Below the pieces are notes generated by a model, which saw only the letters and a list, made by a program, of their open reading frames with translations, made no database searches and was not told the DNA's origin. The translations under genes and the position numbers were made by a program. Positions 44,061 to 53,883 of a stretch of 64,000 nt of DNA are shown here, one piece after another (positions within the stretch are counted from its first letter, which is position 1; each line of letters opens with the position of its first letter). The stretch lies in NCBI GenBank assembly GCA_030762175.1, contig CM060833.1:9243501-9307500 (forward strand). Reading direction: 5' to 3'. This DNA is from Metallyticus violacea. Lineage: Eukaryota; Arthropoda; Insecta; Mantodea; Metallyticidae.

Positions 44061-44916
44061 TATTTACACTATATTATGCCACACGTCTGACTTAAATTAA
44101 ATAAATGACATAGCCTACAATGTTTACATCCTAGAAATATGTGAGAATAAAATAGCATAAACACCGCAACAATAAATCTAGACTCTCTAAGTCAATCCGG
44201 AAACTTATGGACCACACCTCATAAACCTTTACAGCTGGTAGTTTTGCGCCTCTAGCGAAAAAATCGTCTTGTTTAAATTACAGACCTTTCCTGGGTGAAA
44301 AAGAGATAATAAAACTCCAAGGTATTTTTCAAAATATAGCAGCATTTGTAAATGGGTGTACAATTTCCTCTTTCACTTTATGTTGCAATGTAAACAAAAG
44401 AATATGGCTTTATCAGTAGGGTTTCATTATCTGATCGCCTTCAATGCCGAGGCAATGCAGTTAGCTAACGGCTACCTGCCAACTGAACAATAACTCACAA
44501 ATAAACGAAAACATCTTATACAAGGCTAGGAATAAAAGTACAGGCAAGAGATCTGTATCTGTAAAACCATTTATTCTAGAACCAGCATACTGTTACATAA
44601 TCCGCTGGCATGTTTATAACCCTTTGCCATACTTCTGGTAGGCGCTGAAAACCAGTAGCAAAGGTGTTTTTGTTGATGTCAGAGAATTCAAGTACTACTG
44701 TTCAAAGGAATGCTTCTGTTGTATGTAAACGCTTTCGTCTTGGAGTTTGGGGAGGCAGCAAGTGTTTATGCCTGGTGAATATAGGTAAGTTTCACTACCG
44801 CCACTATACCATTAAATCCCGAACAATGATTCCAATGTTACATCAGGAAGACCGCACAGATTTGAAAATGTCGGCTATTTTTCCCAAAGCAGGCCATGGA
44901 AAAAAAACTGTATGAT
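44061..44916. other. no gene recognised
   Basis: An 83-codon plus-strand frame at 44,664-44,915 shows no family motif and no splice context. No element ends seen. Confidence 0.45.
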
Positions 44917-44918
44917 TA

Positions 44919-45168
44919 CAAGGGGCATTCGAAAAGTTTTATAAAGGACTGAATGCTAAAACTTGTCATCACAAACCTTCCAAGTACTTTCCATCTCTCT
45001 CCACACACAGCTGTAGACGGTGCAACCACTTGTCAAAAGCACTGCGGTACTCGGACTGAGACATTGTCAACAGAGCTGAATTTATAGCTTGAGCAAGGTC
45101 CTGCATCCGTTTAAAAGTTTTCCAGCAATGCAAGATTTCACTTGAGGAGACAACCAGATTTGTCTTTG
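44919..45168 (-). mobile_element. mar1 terminal fragment
   Basis: Starts after TA with CAAGGGGCATTCGAAAAGTTTT and continues colinearly with the mar1 3' region (CTTTCCATCTCTCTCCACACACAG...GCAAGGTCCTGCATCCGTTTAAAAG). Stops near TTTGTCTTTGGA at 45,170. Confidence 0.9.
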
Positions 45169-45182
45169 GATTTTATATTCTT

Positions 45183-45226
45183 TTATAAAGGTGAGTAATT
45201 CGCATAGTCTACGCAACTCCTGCGTT
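45183..45226 (+). mobile_element. HEL 3' terminus only
   Basis: GTGAGTAATTCGCATAGTCTACGCAactCCTGCGT followed by a T run. This is the subterminal repeat region plus palindrome of HEL without any body, 13 bp from a mar1 fragment. Confidence 0.75.
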
Positions 45227-45545
45227 TTTTATGATCACACACAGTGCTATTTTGGTGGTATATTCAACACTTATACCGTTAATGTGGACACCCCATGTCT
45301 CAACCTGCTCTGCTCAAAAAATCTCGCCTTGCCACTGAAGACAAGGAAACGTTTCGACAAAGAAGTTCATGTAAAATGGTTATAAAGTGCATAAAACAAT
45401 TTTCAAAATAGAATTCAAAAGCCGGAATCTTTTTGGTTGGCATTTATACTAATTCCATATACAATTTTAAAACATTTTTGGACGTCATTGTCGTTTACAT
45501 CTTACTTTAGAGGGCAATCACATATTTGACCAGAGTGGTACTTAC

Positions 45546-45775
45546 AGCATCCTCGAAAGCCTTGAGTTCTCCCAGTAGATCCCCTTCCATCATGCCATGT
45601 TTCAGGGAATCTACTTCCTGACGTAAAGATTCCAGCTGATAGCGCAATGTATCAACCTCGTTACCTCTAATGACTTCCAGGACGAGCACAGCCACTCCCA
45701 GAAACACGAGAACTGTCAACAGGCAGCAGGTGGCACAACCCCACCATGTCCAGTTGGACCCTCTGGCCCGCCAAC
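45546..45775 (-). CDS. internal exon of a type II-like membrane protein with coiled coil
   Basis: A 230-nt segment on the minus strand bounded by an acceptor (TTTTGTTGACAG before 45,775) and a perfect donor (GATGCT|GTAAGT, intron from 45,545). It has 76 whole codons: WRARGSNWTWWGCATCC, then a strongly hydrophobic ~20-residue helix (LLTVLVFLGVAVLVLEVI), then a charged juxtamembrane RGNEVDT and leucine heptads (L43, L47, L50, V54, L57) in LRYQLESLRQEVDSLKH, ending DLLGELKAFEDA. A short basic N side, one membrane helix and a coiled-coil stalk suggest a single-pass type II protein. Stalked TNF-type ligands (Eiger/ectodysplasin) or other collagen/coiled-coil type II proteins fit; the identity is not established. 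No stops, and codon use is unlike the AT-rich surroundings. Other exons were not found. Confidence 0.6.
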
Positions 45776-46599
45776 CTGTCAACAAAATATTTTTAAATAG
45801 CATATACTCAGACATGCAGCAGTAAACGATGTATCAGCCATAAACCACTCTGACAAGGTTGCCAACAGCGTCACACTGTACAAATTTCCCGTACTTCATC
45901 CTTTTCTCCGCAAATTGTTCGTTTAAATTTATCCTTCATACATCAAAATTACATTAAAAATTACTGAAGTGGTGTGTAAAATACTACTGGGTGGTTTTTC
46001 CTGCGCGGGACCGCTACAACTGTAGTTGACCGCAATTGAGCAAGATCTGCAGTTCTCGTTTCGTTCCCACGCTTGAGAGCCGGAGGGGAGGACAGTACCA
46101 GTTTAAACCTAGGAACGTATGGACTATGTATTAATTATTCATTAGAAAGCTAATACAATGTATATACTACGTTAATATGACTCAATTCAGGTATTCTATT
46201 CCCCGAAGAGTGTATTTTTACGATATGTACATGGATACAGAATCGGCTTTTGATGTATGAAATTTTTTCAAAAGCGATTTCCTGACATCCAACTTCCAAC
46301 TTGAAGTTACTTTACAGAAGAAACGTTAAATAACATTATACATACTCTGGAACGTTCTCCTAAAAAAGTCAGTTTGACTTTTTTCTCTTGTGACAGGTAT
46401 TCACACCCCGCGTGCCTGAAAGTGATTATAATTTAATGGTAATAACTATTAAATATTGTATATAACCTGTAGTAGTAAGGAAATTTCATGTGTCAGGAAA
46501 ATCTATGTAAGCTACCTGGTCGCCTATCTTCCTGGCCCGAGCGAAAGTCTGGCCTATTATATAGGCTAACAATGCTAAGCGTATGCAGGTATGAGGCAT
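45776..46599. other. probable intron or intergenic sequence, nothing recognised
   Basis: Upstream (in gene sense) of the exon. No further exon with splice sites and coding character could be identified. Confidence 0.4.
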
Positions 46600-46990
46600 G
46601 AATCGGAACAATAAATTCACTCAGCAAACGGGAATTTCTTATTCCACCGTTCGAACAGCTACAAAGCTACTGAAGTTAAAAACCCTATAAAATTACTGTA
46701 GTGTAAAACCGGGTGACCCTGCATTCAGGAATCGATTTTATGAATATTTTTTGAATAGCATGCATGACGGAGGAATTGACCCTAATGTAATTTTCTTTAC
46801 GAACGAATCTTGGCTCTTGCCAAGTTAATTCACATCACCACCGATACTGCAGTTCAGAAAAACCTGACCTGCTTCACGAGGAACCCCTGCTGTGCGTCAT
46901 TAGTGGCGAGAGAATATTAGGCACTATTTTTTAAGAAACAGTTTATATGCAGAAATCATTTCTAAAAGCCGCTCGTATATTAAACAATAG
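46600..46990 (+). mobile_element. DUF4817-type DDE fragment
   Basis: Plus-strand reading across frames: CKPGDPAFRNRFYEYF-like, NSMHDGGIDPNVIFFTNESWLLPS (first Asp region, SDEAW changed to TNESW), then FRKT and RENIRHYF. Resembles the centre of DUF4817-type transposases. No other part is present. Confidence 0.65.
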
Positions 46991-47519
46991 CATTAGTAAA
47001 TATGTGCAAAACCTGCTTTAAGCTGCCGCTGCTAATTATTGCATGAAAGTTAATTTGTATTGTTTTTGTTCAACTGTTTATAAATGACAACAATGACTAC
47101 AAACAACTCCGTTTAACGGTTTTTTTTTATTGGGACTTGCATAGAAACTCGGAAGTGCATGTCAACAAAAACAGTGCGGCGGTTATTCTTATTGGCCAGC
47201 CTGTTTGCACTCAGAGCAACTTGGGATATAGTTTATCACAAGTTATATCACGAGATGTTCTGTATTATCTGGAAAGCTCAGATCCTCCAGTGATATTTAT
47301 TAGGGTTATTTCACAAATAAAACAAGAATTTAAATATAATTTCTCTAAACTTGCCTTACAAAACTGTAATAATTGTATTTTATAATTAATAACAGATAAA
47401 TGCTTATTCCATTTCCCATTCATATCAAAGGTATATACTGCAGTAGTAGATGCTAAAATGATGGTTTGAAGTAGTGATAAGGCATGGCTAAATGTAGATT
47501 TCATTCACAGGAATTTCAA
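46991..47519. other. no gene recognised
   Basis: An 82-codon frame at 47,137 lacks motifs and splice context. Confidence 0.45.
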
Positions 47520-47786
47520 ACAAATTATGAGCCTGCCAAAAATTTCACCAAACGAGGTTGCACAAACTGAATTAGGTAGAGTAGGGGGTAAAGGAAAAAT
47601 AATTAAATATTGGTTTAGGATTAAAAATTTAGAAAAGAATTGTATTTTGAAACATTGTCTAGTGACGCAAGAGAAAGTGATGGTGATGATGATGATTGCT
47701 TAAGAGCGCAAAATTGCTATGGTCATTAGCGCCCAGAAAGAGAGGGGAGGAAATACTGGGTAAGTAGAGTCAATGAGGTTATGGAA

Positions 47787-47899
47787 GAGAGGCCTCTGAG
47801 CAAAATTTGTCGGCCGTTTCCGCCCTGAATTGAATGGGACACTGATGACCTGAGATATTAAAGAGCGTCCATAAATAAATCAATCAAAAAAAAAAAAAA
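47787..47899 (+). mobile_element. SINE-B, strongly 5' truncated
   Basis: Only the last ~100 bp of SINE-B (GAGGCCTCTGAGCAAAATTTG ... GAGCGTCCATAAATAAATC) plus an A(14) tail. Flanked by an 11-bp duplication aggttatggaa (47,776-47,786 and 47,900-47,910). 5' truncation with poly-A and TSD is the signature of incomplete target-primed reverse transcription. Confidence 0.95.
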
Positions 47900-47973
47900 A
47901 GGTTATGGAAAAAAAATTGACCTGGGTATGGTGTGGCATGATAGAGAAAGTAAAGAAATATGTTTTAGGAGAG

Positions 47974-48255
47974 TAGAGTAGTGTTTAACGCCCGTTTTTA
48001 CTACTGAGGCACCACAGGCGGTGGACACTGATGATATATGAGATGAAATGATAAATTGGGAAAGGATATTTTTTTTTTTTAAGGAAGGAAGCGTTCCAGG
48101 CCTAAGTTTAGGTACCTCCCCGGCATTTGCCAGTTATGAAGACTGAGGAAAACCTGGAAAAAACCCCAGTCAGGGAGGACGGTCCTGGCGGGATTCGAAC
48201 CGCAGACCTCCCGCTCACGAGTCCGTGCCTTAACGACCTCGGCCACCCGTGGCGG
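47974..48255 (-). mobile_element. SINE-A, full length, in the LINE
   Basis: Complete tail-to-head copy with an almost consensus head (CCACGGGTGGCCGAGGTCGTTAAGG, B box GGTTCGAATCC). Flanked by a 13-bp duplication tgttttaggagag (47,961-47,973 and 48,256-48,268). Removing it restores the LINE reading frame across FRRE|IKQRV. Confidence 0.96.
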
Positions 48256-49018
48256 TGTTTTAGGAGAGAAATTAAACAAAGAGTTGATGATATGGAAACA
48301 CAGGAGATATCAGGTGGTTTTAGTAGTAAAAAGTTATTGAGGGTTTATAAGGGTGTTAGAGGAAATATGGGGCCGAGAGAATTGTGTGGATGAAGGTGAT
48401 AGGTGGATGAGGGAGGAAATCGCATGGTCCCGGATAGGGGTAGTAAATCTGAAAGGAATAAGAGGAAATTTAAATATAGAGGAACGTCCAATGTATGGAA
48501 TGCAAGATAGTTACTGACGTGCTATTGTGTAATGCAGAGAAACTAAAGAAATAAGAGCAAAACTTTGGATTTAGCAGTGGGATAACTTACCAATAGAGAT
48601 AAGGGGAATATGAAAACAAGGCAGAAAATCTTGGAGTTTGGGAATTGTTTAGGTAAGGTAAAAAGATAACGGTTGAAGAAAATAAGCGAGAAATGAGGAA
48701 CCAAATCAGGCAGAAACATAATTTAAGTTGGGTTTTGACTGAGTTAACTTTAAAATGTAATTTGCCTGATAGTTAAGTAACCGCAAGGTTGAAACTATTG
48801 GGTCACTTGGTTACACAGCAACTCAGGAAGATTTACTAAGAATGACTAAGGTTGTATTTTCTTGTATGACTGAGTGATTGTAAAAGATTACTGTGGAAGC
48901 TTGTTGTATTGTTGAGTGGAACTAAATTCATTTCAATTCATATCAATGATTACTCCCAATATATAGAACGCTGATGACAAGAGATGTTAAAGAGTGTCCA
49001 TAAATAAACTAAATCAAT

Positions 49019-49669
49019 ACAAAAGTATTTGTGTCATTTAGAAACATTCTATTTATTTAATTGCATTCAAGGAAAAAATGTCACTATTCACTCTCCCTAT
49101 AAAACAAATAATATGTTGAGAAGGGTATTACCTAATTCATGAAAGCGAAATCAAAATTTTAAAAATTAGATCAAAAACAAATCTTAAAAGTGAGAAAGAA
49201 ATTAGCACAGGCATTTTTTACTTTGCGGAAATCTCGAAGAGACATATATTATGGTCAGAGACTTGTGCAAGTAGAAAAAGAACGTCATATTCACGAGCAG
49301 GAACGATGCTAGTCAAAGTTTATTGCCTGCTACAAAGTGCTGATGCAAGATATGCCATTGTTGACGCGGTAGTAAATTCTGAAAAACGTTTGCTAAGGAA
49401 GCACAGAACATGTCCAGGTGTTCCTCAGTTGCGGTAGGTTGTGTTTCACCCGCCAGACCGGCTGCTAAAACATCCATAGCAGGTCAATACAAGACGCAAA
49501 ATCTCCAAGGTAAAATGTGCTTCTCAGTTAAAACACTTTAGTTTGGTAAAATCTTCCCTGAAAAGTAGAAATGAAATGCAATTGGTCCTTCATTGAAAAG
49601 TAACATAAACTATTCATCATATTTTTTGCTTTTTACATCACTTCCAAACTACTTCAAAACAGTTGCCGT
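49019..49669. other. no gene recognised
   Basis: No coding or repeat signature recognised. Confidence 0.5.
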
Positions 49670-50390
49670 ATTTATGCGTTGTCGAAAGTAATGCGCACCC
49701 AAAATTCGAGACTTATAAAACTTTTTAAAAAAAAAATACATAGTGTTTGTGTATGGAATCTTAGAGAAAATTCCATTCGCTCTATAAAGCGATCAGAACA
49801 TGGAATTTATAAGCGGACTATTGTTACGTCTTGCAGCACGCAGGACAAAATCCATCACTTGTGCTGTTGCCAGGACAGTTGGCGTAGGTCAAAGAAGAAA
49901 AAGTTATTTCTTATGGTGTCACTAGTCACAGGTTGCCCATTCTTCCTGCTTTCATGTACGAATTCCAAAGCCTTTTCTTCAATGTCAAGATGTCTTCCTT
50001 TGCGAGGACCAGAGAAGTTCTTCCTACAAGCTTTAGTTGCAAATAAAGACAATTTCTGTCACCGCAACAAACGACGTGCAACATTGAGAACATCCTGCCT
50101 TTCTGTTACCATTTTTTTCAGCATAAAGAATTACTTTACACTTAAAAGTAGCATCATAAAATGCTCTTCTCTGTTTACCCTCCATTTCGTGACCACCTAC
50201 TATTCAAACGCTTTATGCAACAATAGGCCAACAATATATGCAACGAAGTCAAGAATTGCAGCAGTGTATTATGACGTAATAATCGATAACTTTGAATGAA
50301 GTTCCTGGCGAACTACTAAACAAATTTGCATTCGAATCTAATACGCCATGGAATCCAATGCGTACCACAGTTTTAAATACCACATTTGGA
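49670..50390 (-). mobile_element. pogo/Tigger-like relic, copy 2
   Basis: The minus strand encodes FATKACRKNFSGPRKGRHLDIEEKALEFVHESRKNGQPVTSDTIRN, a CENP-B-type HTH better preserved than copy 1 at 18.6 kb. Flanks are shared with copy 1 (GCGCACCCAAAATT at the left, AGAATTACTTTACACTT, GGCCAACAATA, CGAATCTAATACGCC at the right). The 206-codon frame on the plus strand is the antisense of this relic. DDE domain absent. Confidence 0.7.
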
Positions 50391-50896
50391 TAAAAAGAGG
50401 TATAGATTCGCGTAAATATTGTAGGCTGTATACGATTGTTAGTGATGAAGGCTTAGAAAAAGAGACAATTTACATTTATAATTTATGAACATAAATGATA
50501 AATGGTTTCACGGTTAATTTTTACTTTAATTTGATTGGATGAGTTGTAATTCTTCAAGGACAGTCGTCCTAACCACACAGTCATGTGAAAGAAAGAAAAC
50601 AAGTTGTGTAACGATTTGCAAATATTGTAAGTCTTTATATCAATGTAATAATAACACTTTAAAATGCACGTTCAGAGATCGTACATTGCAATATAAAGGT
50701 AGCTATATAACTTTCAAGTAGAAGAACATAACACACCAACTCTGCCTATTTCTTTTCTAAGTAGTATTCACCAATCACGATAAAGTTGTACCCTCCGGAA
50801 CCAATCAGCTGCTTCTCCACGTTTATTTATAGATGACACCAACTTCCATATCGTCCGGGTAGCCAAACTGATGGCTCAGAACAGGAAAAAATGCCT
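50391..50896. other. no gene recognised
   Basis: No coding or repeat signature recognised. Confidence 0.5.
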
Positions 50897-51487
50897 TTTG
50901 AATAGTGTTTAACGCCCTTTTTTACTACTGAGGCACCACAGGCGGTGAACACTGATAATACATGAGATTCTTTTTTTTTATTGATTTATTTAAGGACGCT
51001 CTTTAACATCTCAGGTCATCAGCGTCCCATTCAACTCAGGGCGTGAAACGGCCAACAAATTTTGCTCAGAGGCCTCTCTTTCAGGCTTGAGGTTCTTTAT
51101 CGTGCCGTAATGTACGACACTGGGCCTAAGGCTTTATTTCCCTTCCGAAGGAAGTCATACTTAGGATTTTTACGCCCGAAAATATCTATCGGTCCTGGCC
51201 GGGTTCGAACCCGCGATCTTGGTGTAGGAGGCTAGTATGGTAACCACTACACCACCAGGACCGACATATATACACGAGATGAAATGATATATTGGGAAAG
51301 GGGTATGTTTTTTAAGGAAGGAAGCGTTTCAGGACTAAGTTTAGGGTACCTCCCCGGCATTTGTCAGTTGTGAGGACTGAAGAAAACGTGGAAAAAACCT
51401 GTCCGGGAGGACGGTCCCGGTGGGATTCAAACCCTAGACCTTCCGCCAATGAATTCGCGCCTTAACGATCTCGGCTACCCATGGCGG
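50897..51487 (-). mobile_element. SINE-A split by a SINE-B (second case)
   Basis: SINE-A tail (AATAGTGTTTAACGCCC..GAACACTGATAATACATGAGA) and body/head (GAGATGAAATGATATATTGGG ... CCATGGCGGT) flank a SINE-B. The head is decayed (B box GGTTTGAATCC). No clear target-site duplication around the SINE-A could be seen. Confidence 0.9.
50968..51269 (-). mobile_element. SINE-B nested in SINE-A at the same site as 5,287
   Basis: Full-length SINE-B, head with GGTCCTGG/CCAGGACC ends and B box GGTTCGAACCC, short T-rich tail. Flanked by atacatgaga (50,958-50,967) and atacacgaga (51,270-51,279). It enters SINE-A immediately after CATGAGA, exactly as in the nest at 5.2-5.8 kb. Confidence 0.94.
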
Positions 51488-51529
51488 TAGCAGATAACAG
51501 ATATGAACTGTATGTTTGTTTATTTGATA

Positions 51530-51700
51530 CAAATTTTGCTCAGAGGTCTCTTCTTTCAGGCTTGAGGTTCTTTATCGTGCCGTAATGTACGACACGGGAC
51601 CCGTAGCTTTACTTCCCTTCCGAAAGAAGCCATACTTAGGATTTTTACGCCCGAAAAAATCCATCGACCCTGGTCGCGATTGAACCCGAACTGTAAACGG
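51530..51700 (-). mobile_element. SINE-B body fragment
   Basis: CAAATTTTGCTCAGAGGTCTC to AAAAAATCCATCGACCCTGG is SINE-B body up to the start of the head. The 3' tail and most of the tRNA head are missing. 43 bp downstream of the split SINE-A. Confidence 0.88.
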
Positions 51701-52559
51701 CGGGTTTACACCGGTGTCCCTACCGAGTCTAGTAGAATTTGCATTACTTTCGGAACAAAGAGAGCAGAGGGCTTGTCATGGTGACGCAGCAATTCTTGCA
51801 AACCTGACTTTTGTGTTTCTGTTAACACCCTGAAGATCCTGGGGAGATAAACTGGGCTGTGTCAGAATGCCGAAACATGGCGACAAACTTACTTCGCTTA
51901 TAAATTGATGACTGTGGCACACAGTGAATTCCAGAATATGCCCTGACCACTCGCCTGCGTCTCGGTCAAGGCCGGCTTCCCTCACAGCCATCTGCCTGTC
52001 CTTGAACTTCCGAGCAATACCAGTATACATTCGTTCGCGAAGATGGCAAAACAGCTGACTTTATAATAACCGACAATGTAATTATAAATACAAATCACTT
52101 CATACCTGGGGGATTCCCACTTCCAAAATTGCAATTCATGATCTTATGAATAAATGTGACACCATGGTTCAGTGCAAAACAAAAAACACGCAAGGCGTAC
52201 TATTTTAATAGATGATAAATTGGTCAAATATTGAACATTCGCCAATAAAACCACTACCGAAATTATCACAAGTTAGGGTATCAATTTCTTCTGCACATAC
52301 AATCATAATTTAAAACAAGTGTCCATTGATCACGACAAGATGATCCCGTAGCATTTGTGGCTTATTGTTAGTGGTTTCTTTCATCAGTGATTGGATCGGC
52401 CCACAGACGAGTTTCACCAAGATGGTCGTGTGAACACTAACAACACTCGTTATTAATGTTCTGAAAATCGAAATTGTATATAAAATCTTCAAGTTAGGAA
52501 AATTACTGTGCGATTAATTCAAGATGCATAATCGGTGCTACATTAAACGAAGAGAGGCA
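51701..52559. other. no gene recognised
   Basis: An 84-codon minus-strand frame (51,776-52,030) has fairly high GC but no motif known to me and no clear splice bounds. The rest is AT-rich. Confidence 0.45.
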
Positions 52560-52900
52560 GCGACATGACATTCTCGCCTCATTTTTTGGTCAGCTGACGA
52601 ATAAAGAGAAATCGTGTGGGAGGTTTCAACAAAATGTTGCCATTGCTCATACAGTGTATCAGTCTATGGGTGAAATCAGGAAGTGTTTTAAGATAAGAGT
52701 GTTGGTGCTGGTGTATCACCCTCACGCTCCCTACGATTTTTATTTGTGGGGTAGCCTGAAGGTCAAAGTGTACCAAACAAATGCTCACACACTGGAAGAA
52801 CTCAAGCAAAACATAACGAAATTAAATAGAAACATTACAGTCTTCGGAAATGTACAATCAATGTCTGTTTAACCGAGGGAGGCTGACAGTTCTAGCATTT
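52560..52900 (+). mobile_element. DUF4817-type transposase C-terminal fragment
   Basis: Plus strand: FQQNVAIAHTVYQSMGEIRKCFK (FQQDGATAHT box, catalytic Asp changed to Asn), a frame-intact link, YDFYLWGSLKVKVYQTNAHTLEELKQNITKLNRNITV. Matches the second half of the DDE domain seen in full at 32,715-33,041. Ends without a recognisable terminal repeat. Confidence 0.82.
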
Positions 52901-53044
52901 GCTACAAGTTAAACTTCATGCTCAGTTTGATAGTATTCCATAGTCTTTAGCAAGATCTCATTTCTTCCTCACACTTGTTTCCACTTCTTTTAATACTTAC
53001 GTTTTCCTGTAAAGCTATTATAGATGCTATGCTTCAACAATATA

Positions 53045-53883
53045 CAGAGGGTGCCAAAAAATGTATGCACACCTCAAGCAAAGAAAAAACTGTTTTAACA
53101 TAACAAAACTGAATTCACACAAACAGAAAATGATGAGCACTAATCATCTTAGACTTTTACAGTTACAACAGTTGCTCAAAATGTCCTCCATCGACGTCGA
53201 TACACTTCTGAGTACGTTGAACTACTGATTGAGTAACGTTTGCGAAAATGTCCTCAGCGATTGCAGCACATGCCGTTTCAATTTCTTCCCGAAGTGCTGT
53301 CAATGTAACTGGTTTTCTACGGTATACAACATCCTTAAGAGTTCCCCATAGGTAGAAGTTCAACGGAGTTAGATCCGGAGAACGCGGTGGAAACTCAATC
53401 GGACCTCTTCGTCCTATCCAGTGCCTTGGATCCAGTGCGCGGGGCTTGTTGCTGTGCAAGGTCTCCCAAATTTGTGAACATCGCATACGGTACCATGAAT
53501 CTCAAATTCCTCTCGCGTTGACGGTTCTGTTCTGTACACACGTCTTCATTGCCTTTGAACTTCAACAACATTCTCGGTTTTCCAATACACTTCAAAATTG
53601 CTTTCGGCTGTTCAAACGATAACCTTGGCTCCATTTTGTTGTAATAACGCTATCATGACGTAATATGAGTCACATCTGCTTACAGAACATCATACGATAA
53701 TCTTGGCTTCATTTGTTTATTGTTTATTTACCTGCCACGTAGCAACGCTATCATAATGTATGTGAGTCACATCTGTTTACAGAACATCATACTACACATT
53801 ACTGTTGTTTTTCGGTTCAATTTTGAAATATATTAAATAGATAACTACTGTGAAAGTGTGTATACATTTTTTGGCACCCTTGG
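53045..53883 (-). mobile_element. DUF4817-type transposon with TIRs, internally deleted (839 bp)
   Basis: Terminal inverted repeats GGGTGCCAAAAAATGTATGC.. at 53,049 and the complement at 53,857-53,880, inside TA dinucleotides (53,043-53,044 and 53,884-53,885). Minus-strand coding: MEPRLSFEQPKAILKC (HTH start), RNLRFMVPYAMF, then FPPRSPDLTPLNFYLWGTLKDVVYRRKPVTLTALREEI and QRTQKCIDVDGGHFEQLL at the C-terminus. The second HTH, first Asp and middle of the DDE domain are deleted, and the last Asp box is changed (LDF to LNF). A non-autonomous deletion derivative with good ends. Confidence 0.93.

Larger units (their letters stand above)
47520..49018 (+). mobile_element. LINE 3' region (R1/jockey-type ORF2 C-terminus and tail)
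   Basis: Plus-strand fragments: PNEVAQTELGRV, GKGKIIKYWFRIKNLEKNCILKHCLVTQE, VNEVME / LGMVWHDRESK, REIKQRVDDMETQEISGGFSSKKLLRVYKGVRGNMG, VDEGDRWMREEIAWSRIGVVNLKGIRGNLNIEERPMYGMQDSY, CREAKEIRAKL. These follow the pattern of the C-terminal region of insect non-LTR ORF2 (KYWF.., then a decayed Cys-rich C-terminal knuckle). A 3' UTR ends AACGCTGATGACAAGAGATG.., then GTGTCCATAAATAAAC. That end matches the SINE-B tail. Two SINEs interrupt the coding part. Confidence 0.78.

Noticed and set aside
49679..50299. 206-codon plus-strand ORF, the longest in the window
   Set aside because: Antisense of the pogo-like HTH relic (minus strand, 49,855-50,052). The protein has no recognisable domain and similar antisense frames exist in copy 1.
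51776..52030. 84-codon minus-strand ORF of higher GC
   Set aside because: No family resemblance and no clear splice sites; may belong to an unrecognised repeat.
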